Shown one piece after another: positions 37,796-50,277 of a DNA stretch of 64,000 nucleotides (its first letter is position 1; the number at the start of each line of letters is the position of its first letter). Below the pieces are notes generated by a model that searched no databases, had not been told where the DNA came from, and was given only the letters and a program-made list of their open reading frames with translations. Source of the stretch: Pectobacterium aroidearum (GTDB taxonomy: Bacteria; Pseudomonadota; Gammaproteobacteria; Enterobacterales; Enterobacteriaceae); NCBI RefSeq assembly GCF_041228105.1, contig NZ_CP166097.1, positions 2,666,001 to 2,730,000 on the forward strand, in the 5' to 3' direction. Made by a program: the position numbers and the translations under genes.

Positions 37796-38851
37796 ATGGC
37801 TTTTAGAATTGCGAGTTCACCGTTTACACATAACCAGCAGCGCACACAGCGCATCATGCTGTTGGTGATTCTGGCCTGTCTGCCCGGCATGCTGGCACAG
37901 GTCTATTTCTTTGGTTACGGCAATCTGATTCAGGTCGGGCTAGCGTCAGCCACGGCACTCATCGCAGAAGGCGTGACACTGTCACTCAGAAAGTTTGCCG
38001 TACGTACGACGCTGGCGGATAATTCTGCACTATTGACTGCCGTGCTGCTCGGCATCAGCCTGCCGCCGCTTGCCCCCTGGTGGATGGTGGTCATGGCAAC
38101 CGTCTTCGCTATCATTATCGCCAAACAGCTGTATGGCGGACTGGGGCAAAACCCCTTTAACCCCGCGATGATTGGCTATGTGGTGCTACTGATCTCTTTC
38201 CCGGTGCAGATGACAAGCTGGCTGCCACCTGTGCCACTGCAAACCATCCCCGTCGGTTTCCATGATGCGTTAATCATTATTTTTACCGGACATACGCCTG
38301 ACGGATACACCATGCAGCAGCTGATGCATAACGTTGACGGCATCAGTCAGGCTACCCCACTGGATACCTTTAAAACCAGTCTGCGATCCGGCCAAACGCC
38401 GCAGAGCATTCTGCAACAGCCGATGTTTGCGCAATCGCTGTCTGGCATTGGCTGGCAGTGGGTGAATATCGGTTTTCTCATCGGCGGGCTGTTTTTGCTA
38501 ATGCGCGGCACCATTCGCTGGCATATTCCGGTCAGTTTCCTGCTGTCACTGATGTTCTGCGCTTCGCTAAGCTGGGTTATCGCACCGGAGAAATTCGCTC
38601 CGCCGATGCTGCATTTACTGTCCGGTGCCACCATGCTCGGTGCCTTTTTCATTGCGACCGATCCCGTTACCGCCTCGACCACAAACCGTGGCCGTCTAAT
38701 TTTTGGCGCGCTGATTGGGTTACTGGTCTGGTTAATTCGGACTTACGGTGGCTATCCGGACGGCGTCGCGTTTGCCGTTTTGCTGGCGAATATCACCGTG
38801 CCGCTGATCGACTATTACACCAAGCCGCGCGCTTACGGCCACCGTCGCTGA
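37796..38851 (+). CDS. rsxD: Electron transport complex subunit RsxD
   Basis: 351 residues with about eight hydrophobic segments, RnfD/NqrB family. It carries covalently bound FMN on a threonine in the conserved TDPVTASTT motif (about residue 285-293), and ion/quinone-related residues in the membrane. It starts directly after the rsxC stop with no gap. Ribosome binding site AGAGGA in the end of rsxC. Confidence 0.94.
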   Translation: MAFRIASSPFTHNQQRTQRIMLLVILACLPGMLAQVYFFGYGNLIQVGLASATALIAEGVTLSLRKFAVRTTLADNSALLTAVLLGISLPPLAPWWMVVMATVFAIIIAKQLYGGLGQNPFNPAMIGYVVLLISFPVQMTSWLPPVPLQTIPVGFHDALIIIFTGHTPDGYTMQQLMHNVDGISQATPLDTFKTSLRSGQTPQSILQQPMFAQSLSGIGWQWVNIGFLIGGLFLLMRGTIRWHIPVSFLLSLMFCASLSWVIAPEKFAPPMLHLLSGATMLGAFFIATDPVTASTTNRGRLIFGALIGLLVWLIRTYGGYPDGVAFAVLLANITVPLIDYYTKPRAYGHRR

Positions 38852-38861
38852 GGGGACGTTC

Positions 38862-39491
38862 ATGATAACAACAATGCGTCGCCACGCGACAACACTGGCC
38901 CTGTTTGCCGCCTTCACTACCGCAGTCACTGCCGTGGTGAATATGCTGACGGAACCCACGATCTCGCATCAGGCAATGTTGCAGCAAAAGATGCTGTTGG
39001 ATCAGGTAGTTCCGGCAGAGCTATACAACAGTGACATGCAAAAAGAGTGTTACATTGTCACTAATCCAGCGTTAGGATCGTCAGCGCCGCACCGCGTGTT
39101 TATTGCCCGTCAAAACGGTGAACCTGTTGCCGCAGCACTAGAAAGTACCGCGCCAGATGGCTATTCTGGTGCTATTCAGCTGCTGGTTGGCGCCGATTTT
39201 CATGGCAAGGTACTCGGCGTTCGTGTAACCGAGCATCATGAAACGCCGGGGCTGGGTGATAAAATCGAAGTACGCATCTCTGACTGGATCACCCGATTCA
39301 GCGGACAAACGGTACAGAGCGAGCAAGATGCCCGCTGGGCAGTGAAGAAAGAAGGCGGAATGTTTGATCAATTTACCGGGGCTACGATTACGCCACGCGC
39401 CGTCATTAATAGCGTAAAACGCAGCGCGCTTTACCTGCAAACGCTGCCGTCACAAATCAACACGCTATCCGCCTGTGGAGAGAACCAATGA
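38862..39491 (+). CDS. rsxG: Electron transport complex subunit RsxG
   Basis: 209 residues. One N-terminal membrane helix and a periplasmic FMN-binding domain. The flavinylation motif TGATIT is at residues 172-177 with Thr175 as the acceptor, matching the RnfG site; [17 protein letters not shown] is the other conserved block. The Apbe-type flavin transferase that would attach FMN is not in this window. Overlaps rsxE by four bases. Confidence 0.94.
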   Translation: MITTMRRHATTLALFAAFTTAVTAVVNMLTEPTISHQAMLQQKMLLDQVVPAELYNSDMQKECYIVTNPALGSSAPHRVFIARQNGEPVAAALESTAPDGYSGAIQLLVGADFHGKVLGVRVTEHHETPGLGDKIEVRISDWITRFSGQTVQSEQDARWAVKKEGGMFDQFTGATITPRAVINSVKRSALYLQTLPSQINTLSACGENQ

Positions 39492-40195
39492 GTCAGACCA
39501 AAGCACTTTTTATTGAAGGGTTATGGAAGAACAACTCGGCACTGGTTCAATTGTTGGGTCTCTGCCCCCTGCTCGCCGTGTCATCCACCGCAACGAACGC
39601 GTTGGGGCTCGGACTGGCAACCACGCTGGTACTCACCTGTACCAACATGGCCGTCTCTGCGCTACGCCGCTGGGTGCCAGCGGAAATTCGTATTCCTATT
39701 TACGTCATGATCATCGCCTCGGTGGTCAGCACCGTGCAGATGTTGATCAACGCCTATGCCTACGGCTTATATCAGTCGCTGGGGATCTTTATTCCTCTGA
39801 TTGTGACGAACTGTATCGTTATCGGTCGCGCCGAAGCCTTCGCGTCCAAGAATGCCGTCTTCCCTTCGGCTATTGACGGCCTGGCGATGGGGCTGGGAGC
39901 CACCAGCGCGCTGGTAGTGCTCGGTTCTTTACGCGAAATTCTGGGTAACGGCACGCTGTTCGACGGCGCGGATTTGCTGTTGGGTAGTTGGGCTAAATCT
40001 CTCCGTATCGAGGTTGTACACCTTGACTCCCCGTTCCTGCTGGCGATGCTACCACCGGGCGCCTTTATTGGTCTGGGACTGTTGCTGGCTGCGAAATATT
40101 TGATCGATGAGAAAATGAAACAACGTCGAGCTCGCGCTGCTGTCACCGAAGAGAAAGCCGCGCCGGCAACCGGCACCGTAGGGGAATCGCTGTGA
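39488..40195 (+). CDS. rsxE: Electron transport complex subunit RsxE
   Basis: 235 residues, six hydrophobic segments, RnfE/NqrD family, paralogous to RsxA (same GLCPLLAVS and [14 protein letters not shown] motifs, with the cluster-ligating Cys). The C-terminus is a charged Ala/Glu tail. Start ATGA overlaps the rsxG stop; its own stop overlaps the nth start (GTGA). Confidence 0.94.
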   Translation: MSQTKALFIEGLWKNNSALVQLLGLCPLLAVSSTATNALGLGLATTLVLTCTNMAVSALRRWVPAEIRIPIYVMIIASVVSTVQMLINAYAYGLYQSLGIFIPLIVTNCIVIGRAEAFASKNAVFPSAIDGLAMGLGATSALVVLGSLREILGNGTLFDGADLLLGSWAKSLRIEVVHLDSPFLLAMLPPGAFIGLGLLLAAKYLIDEKMKQRRARAAVTEEKAAPATGTVGESL

Positions 40196-40827
40196 ACAAA
40201 GCCAAACGGATTGAGATCTTGACGCGTTTACGCGCTAACAATCCTCATCCCACGACTGAATTGCAGTTCAGTACACCGTTTGAGCTGCTCATCGCCGTTC
40301 TGCTTTCTGCGCAGGCAACCGATGTCAGCGTCAACAAGGCAACGGCAAAACTCTACCCTGTCGCGAATACGCCGGAAACCCTGCTCGCACTCGGTGTGGA
40401 CGGCGTGAAAGACTACATCAAGACCATCGGTCTGTTTAACAGCAAGGCGGAGAACGTCATCAAAACCTGCCGTCTATTGCTGGAAAAGCATCAGGGACAG
40501 GTTCCTGAAGATCGCGCGGCACTGGAAGCCTTACCGGGTGTTGGACGGAAAACCGCAAACGTGGTTCTGAATACCGCGTTTGGCTGGCCGACCATTGCTG
40601 TTGATACCCACATATTTCGTGTCAGCAACCGCACAGGGTTTGCGCTGGGTAAAAACGTTGAGCAGGTAGAGGAAAAACTGCTGAAAGTCGTTCCAGCAGA
40701 ATTTAAAGTCGACTGCCATCACTGGCTAATTCTGCATGGTCGTTACACCTGCATCGCACGCAAACCACGCTGTGGTTCCTGCCTGATTGAAGATTTGTGC
40801 GAATTTGGTGAGAAGATCGACGCCTAA
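40192..40827 (+). CDS. nth: Endonuclease III (Nth)
   Basis: 211 residues. DNA glycosylase/AP lyase for oxidised pyrimidines. Helix-hairpin-helix [12 protein letters not shown] with the catalytic Lys in GRKTA (about residue 120), catalytic Asp in [12 protein letters not shown], and a C-terminal [4Fe-4S] loop with spacing Cys-x6-Cys-x2-Cys-x5-Cys ([17 protein letters not shown]). Starts with GTG overlapping the rsxE stop, so it is the last gene of the rsx operon, as in E. coli. Confidence 0.96.
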   Translation: MNKAKRIEILTRLRANNPHPTTELQFSTPFELLIAVLLSAQATDVSVNKATAKLYPVANTPETLLALGVDGVKDYIKTIGLFNSKAENVIKTCRLLLEKHQGQVPEDRAALEALPGVGRKTANVVLNTAFGWPTIAVDTHIFRVSNRTGFALGKNVEQVEEKLLKVVPAEFKVDCHHWLILHGRYTCIARKPRCGSCLIEDLCEFGEKIDA

Positions 40828-40835
40828 TCTCTTGT

Positions 40836-40863
40836 GGTCTGGTAGAAACCCACTCACCAGACC
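40836..40863 (+). terminator. Hairpin after nth
   Basis: GGTCTGGT / 12 bases / ACCAGACC, perfect stem, followed by a pyrimidine-rich but T-poor tail. Likely end of rsx-nth. Confidence 0.5.
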
Positions 40864-41022
40864 GCCTTCTCCGTTATTCCTCACTCCGCCTCGTCTTTAG
40901 TTATCCTACAGTCAGAATGACCCTGTCATTTCCTCGTTTATTTTCATTATGGACATAACGTTCAGCCGTCCATTTTCACGGGATTTGCACAAAGAATAGT
41001 ATGAACTACGTTTTGAAGCGGT

Positions 41023-41036
41023 ATACAGGCCTGTAT
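41023..41036. promoter_or_regulatory. Perfect 14-bp palindrome ATACAGGCCTGTAT over the first possible start of the fusion gene
   Basis: The palindrome includes the A and T of the first in-frame ATG (41035). It is a typical size for a dimeric repressor operator. It is not a LexA box, whose halves face the other way. Confidence 0.5.
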
Positions 41037-43638
41037 GAATCAGACGGTTCATAGAACCCTGAAATTATGCACAGGCCCCAGCGGAGTGACGCCCGATGAA
41101 TCGGAAAAAGATTCCGAAACAATGCTAAAACTGTGGTCTGTTATCGTTGACCACGATAATTTTGGATACCCGACAATGAATAATTCAGCACAGCATCACT
41201 GCAAGGTTGTGTCAGATCAACAATGGTCATTGAGTACGTTCACGGAATTCTATGAGCGAGTCCTAGGATCCAGACTCTACAAACCCTATGGAGAACTGCT
41301 TGTCAACGAGATTCGAAAAGATATTGATACCAGGACGCCGCCCACCCGCATCCTGGAGGTAGCTTGTGGAACAGGCCGAATCACCACTGCAATCTATGAG
41401 GGGCTGGCAAAGCCACTAAATATCCAACTCACCGCGACCGATTTGTCGAAGATCGCAATTGACATGGCACAGCGTGTGGTCAGTGATGAGATGAGGCGGG
41501 ATGTCACCTTCATGGCGGATGTGGACATGGCCGATATGCCTTTTGCAGACAACAGTTTTGACATTATCGTGTGTGGCTTTGGGCTGATGTTCCCGCCGGA
41601 CAAAGTTCGGATCGCCCGTGAGTTTAAACGGGTGCTACGTTCCGGTGGAAAAATTTACGGCACGGTTTTTCATTACAACGAGTTATTCGATCTGGCGCGG
41701 AGTGAATCGCAGAAATATTTTGGTATCCCCTCTGCAATTATGGACGCAGCGCTTAGCCTGAGCGATCACTCTCCCATCACCCGGGCCTTCTCCCTTGAGG
41801 GACTGTGTCAGAATACCGATGAGAGCGTGACCCTGTACCCCATGAGTTTTCAGCTTAGTGACGATGATACGCGTGAATTCCTCTTTAATGCCTGCATTCT
41901 TCTGGAAGAGTTCAACCAGTGTGACAGCGTCATGCGAGAGCAACATCTGGATACCATGCTCCGCGCTTTTAATGCGCAGGTTCCGGACCGACACTATCAG
42001 GTCGAAGCCTGGCTGATACGCGGACAGGTCGATAAAACGGGCAACACGTCTGTTAAAAAGGCTCCGGGTCCTGAATTTGCAGAGTTGGCCGCGTTTTATC
42101 AACTAACGCCAGAAGCATTCAGGAAGAGAAAGACATTACCGCCCTTGCTGCAAAATTCTCAACCACTACAGCAGTATCTGGCAATGAAGCAGGCATTCTT
42201 GTCCGAATATCCCACATACCCTGAAGCCAAGGTTGAAGCGCTTCGGGCACGCAACTTTTCACGTATGGACTCTCGCAAGGTGACCTATCTGGACCATGTA
42301 GGTGGCACGCTGGCACCACTGTGTCTTATTGAAGGGAATTACCAGATGCTCAGGAACACTATCCTGGGCAATCCACACAGTGGTTCCAGGACTTCCGAGG
42401 AAATTTATGAGCAGGCCCGTCAGGCGATCTATCGCTTTTTCAACTGTTCACCAGATGAGTATGAAATCATCTTCACCGCTAACGCCAGTAGTGCTATCCG
42501 CCTTGTGGCGGAATCGTTCCCCTACGAAAATGGAACAGAAGTTCTGCTGACCAAAGATAATCACACCTCTGTCCACAGCATTCGGGAATACGCTAAATCA
42601 AAGGGGGCACAGGTAAAATATATTCCCCTGGACCAGGCTCTCCAGATCCCTGACAGTTCAATGCGGCGGGCACTGGATAATTTGTCCCCCAGGCATACCC
42701 ATCTGCTGGCCTACCCGGCGCAGTCAAACGCCACCGGTATCAGGCACAACCTGAAGTGGGTTAATGCCGCACAGGAGAACGGAGCCATGGTTTTGCTGGA
42801 TGCAGCTGCGTTTGTCCCGCAGTCCAGACTGGATTATTCGCAACACCAGCCAGATTTTATGACTATCTCCTTTTACAAGATGTTTGGTTATCCGACCGGT
42901 GCTGGTTGTCTTATTGCCAGGAGGTCATCGCTGGATAAACTGGTGCCGCACTCCTTTGCTGGCGGTGCCGTGTGCTACTACTCGGGACCGTGGTCTCCAA
43001 CGGAGCGACTGCTGTACCGTGATGATGGTCGGCGATTTGAGATCGGTACGACAAACTATGCCTCCTTCCATGCCATTGCCTTGGGATTTCAGTTTCTCTC
43101 CGAGTTGGGACTTGAAGAGGTTGAGAGACGTTCATCTGCTCTTGCGCGATGGCTTGAGCTGAAACTGTCAGAACTTCGGCACAGCACTAAACTCGGTACC
43201 CCTCTCTGTCAGGTGTATGGACTGTCGGTGAAAAATAAAGGGGCCACAGTGATGCTAAATTTTTTCGACTGCAATAACGCCATCTTCTCCCACGCCTTGA
43301 TCAGGCAAGCTTTGGAGAACGTGGGAATCATTGTGCGTAACGGGTGTTTCTGCAATCTGGGCACTGTTCAGCAGGCGACATACACTACTGCCGGAGCGGA
43401 ACACTGTGAGCTTGATAAGTATGAAAAAATCCTCGACTGCAAAACCTTTGATGACAAGATCCTCAGCAAGGGCCACTGCGGAGCAATACGTGTTTCACTT
43501 GGTCTGGGTTCGAACTTCCGCGACGTTTATTGTTTTTATCTGTTTGCGAAGGGGCTTTTGAACACTGAAGCAGAGAGTTTTGAGATGGCAATGTCCAGTT
43601 CGACCTTTCCGGCCTTCATTTCAACATCATTAGAATAA
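41035..43638 (+). CDS. Fusion: SAM methyltransferase + MoCo-sulfurase/NifS-like class V aminotransferase
   Basis: Up to 867 residues. N-terminal class I methyltransferase: motif I ILEVACGTGRIT (about 106-117), acidic ATDLS (134-138), ADMPFADNSFDIIVCGFGL and LRSGGKIYGTVF. C-terminal class V PLP domain (from about 415): YLDHVGGTLAP, GNPHSGS, KDNHTSVHSIREYA, YPAQSNATG, LDAAAFVPQS, Schiff-base Lys615 in SFYKMFGYPTG, FEIGTTNY, and a Cys pair in RNGCFCN (Cys771/773). These are features of the cysteine-desulfurase half of molybdenum-cofactor sulfurase (MOCOS/ABA3); no MOSC domain follows. Inferred role: sulfur mobilisation plus methylation on a small molecule. The start is unsure: ATG 41035 overlaps a palindrome and lacks a good ribosome binding site; in-frame ATGs at 41122 and 41176 are alternatives. 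GC content resembles the genome average. Single gene between nth and dtpA, absent from the E. coli order. Confidence 0.85.
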   Translation: MNQTVHRTLKLCTGPSGVTPDESEKDSETMLKLWSVIVDHDNFGYPTMNNSAQHHCKVVSDQQWSLSTFTEFYERVLGSRLYKPYGELLVNEIRKDIDTRTPPTRILEVACGTGRITTAIYEGLAKPLNIQLTATDLSKIAIDMAQRVVSDEMRRDVTFMADVDMADMPFADNSFDIIVCGFGLMFPPDKVRIAREFKRVLRSGGKIYGTVFHYNELFDLARSESQKYFGIPSAIMDAALSLSDHSPITRAFSLEGLCQNTDESVTLYPMSFQLSDDDTREFLFNACILLEEFNQCDSVMREQHLDTMLRAFNAQVPDRHYQVEAWLIRGQVDKTGNTSVKKAPGPEFAELAAFYQLTPEAFRKRKTLPPLLQNSQPLQQYLAMKQAFLSEYPTYPEAKVEALRARNFSRMDSRKVTYLDHVGGTLAPLCLIEGNYQMLRNTILGNPHSGSRTSEEIYEQARQAIYRFFNCSPDEYEIIFTANASSAIRLVAESFPYENGTEVLLTKDNHTSVHSIREYAKSKGAQVKYIPLDQALQIPDSSMRRALDNLSPRHTHLLAYPAQSNATGIRHNLKWVNAAQENGAMVLLDAAAFVPQSRLDYSQHQPDFMTISFYKMFGYPTGAGCLIARRSSLDKLVPHSFAGGAVCYYSGPWSPTERLLYRDDGRRFEIGTTNYASFHAIALGFQFLSELGLEEVERRSSALARWLELKLSELRHSTKLGTPLCQVYGLSVKNKGATVMLNFFDCNNAIFSHALIRQALENVGIIVRNGCFCNLGTVQQATYTTAGAEHCELDKYEKILDCKTFDDKILSKGHCGAIRVSLGLGSNFRDVYCFYLFAKGLLNTEAESFEMAMSSSTFPAFISTSLE

Positions 43639-44257
43639 TGGCGTAGCACATTAATATTTAATTTAATGGCTATTTAAAGTAACCGCTTAACTGCGGTTAC
43701 TGTTTCGCTGCTCCCCAAATCCTATGTTGTAGCATATTCTTCTATCAAAAAGCCTGTATAAAAACACACATAACCACTATTTAAGGCTAATAAGTTATTT
43801 TTAATAGAAAATTTAGTGATTGAAAGTCACTTAGAGTGATTATCCCTATATTCATCTTATTACGTGCATTTGATCGATTTTTATACTCACTGCATATTTA
43901 GTAATATGCAAAAGATTAAACCGCATATTCATTCATAGTTAATGATATTGTCTTGGTTTTAACTAAAAGGCAGATTATATCCCTTCACGGGAAAACAAAA
44001 ACGTAAAACCGAGATAATAATTTGAAGTGAAAGCAAGATATGAAATTAAACTCTGCATAACATTTGATTTATGGTTTTATCCCGTAACAAAATCCACTTG
44101 TAACAAAACATGTCAAAAAGCTTGCCTGTCCGTAAAATAACGTCAATATAACGCCGTTTTTCCTCCCCATAACAATGAAAAGAGGTCGCAGTTTCACTGC
44201 CTCACTCTTGTTATTTTCTCGTTAAAAAAAACGAGATATGTGAAATCAGAGGTCTTT
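43639..44257. other. About 620-bp AT-rich intergenic region before dtpA
   Basis: It starts with a terminator hairpin (43678-43701) and otherwise holds long AT-rich stretches with no frame of recognisable coding quality on either strand. It must contain the dtpA promoter, which I could not fix; a Ter-like string at 43721 was rejected. Confidence 0.6.
43678..43708 (+). terminator. Terminator-like hairpin of the fusion gene
   Basis: AGTAACCGC / TTAACT / GCGGTTACT, perfect 9-bp stem, then GTTTCG. Confidence 0.65.
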
Positions 44258-45778
44258 GTGTCAACAGCAAACAACAACAGCGAATCTACCGAAAGCGTCA
44301 GTATGAACGCTTTCAAACAACCAAAAGCGTTTTATCTCATCTTTAGCATTGAGCTGTGGGAGCGTTTTGGTTACTACGGCCTGCAAGGCATCATGGCCGT
44401 TTATCTGGTCAAAATGCTGGGTATGTCCGAAACCGACTCCATCACCCTTTTCTCCTCGTTCAGCGCGCTGGTATACGGTTTCGTCGCTATTGGCGGCTGG
44501 CTGGGTGATAAGGTCCTCGGCACCAAACGTGTGATCGTGCTGGGTGCTATCGTGCTGGCGATCGGTTACACCATGATTGCCTATTCAGGCCACAGCGTGG
44601 CGTGGGTTTATATCGGTATGGCAACCATTGCCGTCGGTAACGGATTGTTTAAAGCCAACCCGTCAGCCCTGCTGTCTACCTGCTATGCGAAGGACGATCC
44701 ACGTCTGGATGGCGCCTTCACTATGTACTACATGGCGGTGAACATTGGTTCCTTCTTCTCTATGCTGGCAACACCGGTGCTTGCAGCGAACTATGGCTGG
44801 AGCGTTGCCTTCTCCCTGAGCGTAGTCGGTATGATTCTGACGCTGGTTAACTTCATGTTCTGCCGTAAGTGGGTTAGCACACAAGGTTCTCAGCCAGATT
44901 TCCAACCAATCAACCTGAAAAAACTGGTCATTACCCTCGCGGGTATCGTTGTGCTGGTCGCGCTCTCCACCTGGCTGCTGCACAATCAGGGCGTTGCCCG
45001 TTGGATTCTGACCATCATTTCACTGGCCGTTGTCGCCATCTTCATCAAAGAAATGCTGGCGGTGAGCGGTGCTGAACGCCGGAAAATGATCGTTGCGCTT
45101 CTGCTCATGCTGGAGGCCGTGGTCTTCTTTGTGTTGTACAACCAGATGCCAACATCGCTGAACTTCTTTGCGATTCGCAACGTTGAGCACTCTATTTTAG
45201 GTTTTGCCTTTGAGCCGGAGCAGTATCAGGCACTCAACCCATTCTGGATCATGGTTGCCAGCCCGCTTCTGGCTGCGGTTTACAACAAAATGGGCGACCA
45301 ACTGCCGATGGCGCACAAGTTTGCGATTGGTATGGTGCTGTGCTCCGGCGCGTTCCTGGTACTGCCGTGGGGCGCCAGCATGGCAAACGAACAGGGTATC
45401 GTGTCCGTTAACTGGCTGATCCTCTGCTATGGCCTGCAAAGTATCGGGGAATTAATGATTTCCGGTCTGGGGCTGGCGATGGTCGCTCAATTGGTGCCAC
45501 AGCGCCTGATGGGCTTCATCATGGGCGCCTGGTTCCTGACATCAGCGGGTGCCGCCATTATCGCAGGCTACGTCGCTAACATGATGGCCGTGCCTGAGAA
45601 CGTCGTAGACCCGCACGTATCCCTTGAGGTTTACAGCAATGTCTTCATGCAGATTGGTATCGTTACGGGCATCATCGCCGTTCTAATGCTGCTGACCGCG
45701 CCAAAACTGACGCGCATGACGCAAGATGTCGCTACCGACGTTCCTGCGGACGCCGCCACTACGACAGCATCCGCCTGA
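44258..45778 (+). CDS. dtpA: Dipeptide/tripeptide:proton symporter DtpA (TppB)
   Basis: 506 residues, POT/PTR family with 14 hydrophobic segments. Signature ExxER-type motif is [10 protein letters not shown] near residue 33, [13 protein letters not shown] follows, and the second PTR motif is [12 protein letters not shown]. It imports di- and tripeptides with protons. I use GTG 44258 (AGAGG five bases upstream), since the following STANNN matches the E. coli N-terminus; the in-frame ATG at 44240 adds six unconserved residues. In E. coli dtpA is under OmpR control. Right of this gene the E. coli order breaks: cysB follows instead of gstA. Confidence 0.93.
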   Translation: MSTANNNSESTESVSMNAFKQPKAFYLIFSIELWERFGYYGLQGIMAVYLVKMLGMSETDSITLFSSFSALVYGFVAIGGWLGDKVLGTKRVIVLGAIVLAIGYTMIAYSGHSVAWVYIGMATIAVGNGLFKANPSALLSTCYAKDDPRLDGAFTMYYMAVNIGSFFSMLATPVLAANYGWSVAFSLSVVGMILTLVNFMFCRKWVSTQGSQPDFQPINLKKLVITLAGIVVLVALSTWLLHNQGVARWILTIISLAVVAIFIKEMLAVSGAERRKMIVALLLMLEAVVFFVLYNQMPTSLNFFAIRNVEHSILGFAFEPEQYQALNPFWIMVASPLLAAVYNKMGDQLPMAHKFAIGMVLCSGAFLVLPWGASMANEQGIVSVNWLILCYGLQSIGELMISGLGLAMVAQLVPQRLMGFIMGAWFLTSAGAAIIAGYVANMMAVPENVVDPHVSLEVYSNVFMQIGIVTGIIAVLMLLTAPKLTRMTQDVATDVPADAATTTASA

Positions 45779-45840
45779 TAACCAGCCTGAGCACCTCACG
45801 CCAATGAACGTGTGAGGTGCGATGAGCAAAGCGTTTGATG

Positions 45841-45887
45841 ATATAAATGATATAAATGATAAAAAGCCAGACAATGTCTGGCTTTTT
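45841..45887. terminator. Bidirectional terminator between dtpA and cysB, preceded by a 9-bp microrepeat
   Basis: AAAAAGCCAGAC (45861-45872), loop AAT, GTCTGGCTTTTTT (45876-45888). Two direct copies of ATATAAATG stand at 45841-45858 just before it. Confidence 0.9.
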
Positions 45888-45916
45888 TACGTTGGTTGAT
45901 CCGCCCTAAATGACGC

Positions 45917-47271
<1,355 letters not shown>

Positions 47272-49872
47272 TTACTTCTTGCCTTCAACCCATTTGCCAT
47301 CGATATAAAACGCTGACCAGCCCGTTGCCTTGCCGTCTTTTTCTGACGAGACATATTGCTGTTTGGTCTTACGGCTGAAACGCACCTGCGTCTTGTTGCC
47401 ATCTTTATCGACCACTGGCGCTTCCGCCAAATAGCGCAGTTTTTCTGGCAGACGATCCTTGAAGCGCACTAATTCTTCTACCAGCGGTGCCCGCGTTTCA
47501 CGAGATTTCGGGAACGTATTAGCGGCAAGGAACACCCCTGCTGCACCGTCACGCAATACGAAATAAGCATCGGACTTCTCGCAAGGCAGCTCAGGCAACG
47601 GAACCGGATCTTCCTTCGGTGGCGCAACATCGCCATTACGCAAGATCTTACGCGTGTTAGTGCACGTCTCGCTGGTGCACGCCATGTACTTACCGAAGCG
47701 TCCCATTTTGAGATGCATCTCGGAGCCACACTTTTCGCACTCAACAATCGGGCCATCATAGCCTTTAATGCGGAACTCGCCAGTTTCGATCTCATACCCG
47801 TCACAGGCTGGGTTATTCCCGCAAACATGCAGTTTACGTTGATTATCAATCAGGTAGCTGTCCATCGCCGTACCACATTTTTCACAGCGGCGACGGGCAC
47901 GCAGCGCGTTGGTTTCAGCATCATCGCCTTCCAACACGTTCAGCACTTCGTTTTCCGGTATCAGGTTGATCGTGGTTTTGCAGCGCTCTTTCGGCGACAG
48001 TGCATAACCGGAACAGCCCAGAAACACCCCGGTGCTGGCGGTACGAATCCCCATTTTGCGAGAGCACGTCGGACAGTCAATGCTGGTCAACACCATCGCA
48101 TTGGGACGCATGCCGCCTTCTTCCGGATCCTGCTCTGCTTTTTCCAACTGCTGGCTGAATTCGTTGAAGAACTCATCCAACACCGCTTTCCATTCCGCCT
48201 GATTATTGGCGACCTGATCGAGACGGCTTTCCATCCGCGCGGTGAAATCGTAATTCATCAACTCGCGGAAGTTTTCTTCCAGCCGATCGGTAACGATTTC
48301 GCCCATCTTCTCGGCGTAGAAACGACGGTTCTCCACTCGGACATAGCCGCGATCCTGAATGGTTGAAATAATAGACGCGTAGGTAGACGGACGGCCAATA
48401 CCGCGTTTTTCCAGTTCTTTAACCAGTGAGGCATCGCTGTAACGCGCAGGCGGTTTAGTGAAGTGTTGTCCTGGCAGCAGTTTCTGCAGTGACAGCACTT
48501 CGCCCACCGCTACGGTTGGCAATGTGCGGTCTTCATCATTTTTACGCAGCGCAGGCATGACTTTCGTCCAACCATCGAAACGCAGCGTACGGCCTTTCGC
48601 ACGCAGTTGATAATCGGCCGCTTCCACGATTAACGTGGTGGAATCGTATTGCGCAGGCGTCATTTGACAGGCGACGAACTGACGCCAAATCAACTGATAC
48701 AACTTCTGCGCATCGGTTTCCATATCTTTCAGGCTGTCGGCCAGCACGCCAACATCGGAAGGACGAATTGCTTCGTGCGCTTCCTGAGAGTTTTCTTTGC
48801 TGCTGTAAAGGTTCGCGGATTCGGGCAGATAACGCTTGCCGAATTCTTCGCCAATATAGCCACGCACCATCGTCAAGGCATCCTGACTGAGGTTCGTTGA
48901 GTCAGTACGCATGTAAGTGATGTAGCCCGCTTCATACAGACGCTGTGCCATCATCATGGTTTTTTTCACGCCAAAGCCAAGGCGTGTACTGGCGGCCTGT
49001 TGCAGCGTTGAGGTAATGAACGGCGCGCCCGGTTTGCTGCTGGTCGGTTTATCTTCACGATCGGCAACCACATAGCGGGCGTTTTCAAGCAGGCTAACCG
49101 CAGCCTGCGTTTGTTCTTTATTAACCGGTTTAAACGGCTTGCCGCTGTGGTGCGTTACCTGCATTTGCAGTTGAATATCGCTGCCTGCCAGTAAATCGGC
49201 GTGCAGTTCCCAATATTCTTCCGGCACAAACGCCTTGATCTCGCGTTCGCGATCGACAATCAGGCGAACCGCAACCGACTGCACGCGTCCGGCGGACAGG
49301 CCGCGGGCGATTTTTTTCCACAGCAGTGGGGATACCATGTAACCCACCACGCGATCCATAAACCGACGCGCCTGCTGTGCATTAACGCGGTCAATATTCA
49401 ACGTGTCTGGTTTTTCAAACGCCTGTTTAATGGCATTTTTCGTGATTTCGTTAAACACCACGCGACTGAAACGCTCATCTTCACCACCAATGATTTCCCG
49501 CAGGTGCCAGGCAATGGCTTCCCCTTCGCGGTCAAGGTCGGTTGCGAGATAGATGTGGTCGGCATTTTCCGCCAGCGTTTTTAATTCGGAGACAACCTTC
49601 TCCTTACCCGGCAGTATTTCGTAGTTGGCTTGCCAGCCATGGTAAGGGTCGACGCCCATACGATTAACCAGCGCGGATTTTTCATCCTTTTTGACTTTCT
49701 TTTTCGTTTTATCTTTAGTCGTTGAGTCCGCGCTCTTTTTACTGACTGAGCCACTCGTCGGCAAATCGCGTACATGACCGACGCTGGATTTCACCACGTA
49801 GTCATTGCCTAAATACTTATTGATCGTTTTGGCTTTTGCCGGGGACTCGACGATAACGAGAGCTTTACCCAT
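47272..49872 (-). CDS. topA: DNA topoisomerase I (TopA)
   Basis: 866 residues. Type IA topoisomerase relaxing negative supercoils. TOPRIM at the N-terminus ([25 protein letters not shown] with the acidic triad), catalytic Tyr in [11 protein letters not shown], and C-terminal four-cysteine zinc domains ([29 protein letters not shown]) followed by a Lys-rich end. Lys/Asp/Thr-rich insertion ([14 protein letters not shown]) near residue 50 is typical of enteric TopA. The ATG at 49872 begins the conserved [11 protein letters not shown]; an earlier in-frame start adds 29 unconserved residues. Confidence 0.96.
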   Translation of the reverse strand: MGKALVIVESPAKAKTINKYLGNDYVVKSSVGHVRDLPTSGSVSKKSADSTTKDKTKKKVKKDEKSALVNRMGVDPYHGWQANYEILPGKEKVVSELKTLAENADHIYLATDLDREGEAIAWHLREIIGGEDERFSRVVFNEITKNAIKQAFEKPDTLNIDRVNAQQARRFMDRVVGYMVSPLLWKKIARGLSAGRVQSVAVRLIVDREREIKAFVPEEYWELHADLLAGSDIQLQMQVTHHSGKPFKPVNKEQTQAAVSLLENARYVVADREDKPTSSKPGAPFITSTLQQAASTRLGFGVKKTMMMAQRLYEAGYITYMRTDSTNLSQDALTMVRGYIGEEFGKRYLPESANLYSSKENSQEAHEAIRPSDVGVLADSLKDMETDAQKLYQLIWRQFVACQMTPAQYDSTTLIVEAADYQLRAKGRTLRFDGWTKVMPALRKNDEDRTLPTVAVGEVLSLQKLLPGQHFTKPPARYSDASLVKELEKRGIGRPSTYASIISTIQDRGYVRVENRRFYAEKMGEIVTDRLEENFRELMNYDFTARMESRLDQVANNQAEWKAVLDEFFNEFSQQLEKAEQDPEEGGMRPNAMVLTSIDCPTCSRKMGIRTASTGVFLGCSGYALSPKERCKTTINLIPENEVLNVLEGDDAETNALRARRRCEKCGTAMDSYLIDNQRKLHVCGNNPACDGYEIETGEFRIKGYDGPIVECEKCGSEMHLKMGRFGKYMACTSETCTNTRKILRNGDVAPPKEDPVPLPELPCEKSDAYFVLRDGAAGVFLAANTFPKSRETRAPLVEELVRFKDRLPEKLRYLAEAPVVDKDGNKTQVRFSRKTKQQYVSSEKDGKATGWSAFYIDGKWVEGKK

Positions 49873-50277
49873 ATGTACTATTACCTGCTGAATTCTTCTG
49901 AAAATCAGATATTTTTCGGGGCATCCAGAGCGGATTCTACTGACTGCGCAAAATCCCACACTCTACCTGATAAATACTGCCACGCAACCTAATTAGCATG
50001 GAAATCCGGTTTTATCCGCTTCCTGCCATACGGAATATCGGCAGGTAAGCCCCTAAAATGTAGCCCATTTGCATTATAATCTACCCTTTACGCTGAAACC
50101 GTATCGCAGTACCCTTTCCCTTGATGCGACTATTTGAAATAGCCGTATTGATTGTTGAAATAGCGGTATCGGTTTTCGAAGTAACGTCGTTAATAAATCG
50201 CATTCCGTTGATAGACTGCGCATTGTAGATAGCGTGCAACTACCCCCTTTTCAAGGGTGAGTACAGGAGTAAGAATC
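49873..50277. other. 405-bp divergent promoter region topA/yciN with short direct repeats
   Basis: Contains a TATAAT box (50075-50080) without a clear -35, and two direct copies of a 19-base unit TTGAAATAGCxGTATxG (50132-50150 and 50154-50172) with a third degraded copy after them. No gene seen. Several topA promoters are expected here. Confidence 0.55.

Noticed and set aside
41023..41036. LexA/SOS box
   Set aside because: LexA needs CTGT-N8-ACAG; here the halves are in the reverse order (ACAG before CTGT).
43721..43736. Second Ter site (CCTATGTTGTAGCATA)
   Set aside because: Only the central ATGTTGTA matches; the conserved G next to the lock base and the CTAA end are missing.
43639..44240. 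Hidden gene in the long space before dtpA
   Set aside because: AT-rich, stop codons frequent in all frames, no ribosome binding site with a plausible frame.
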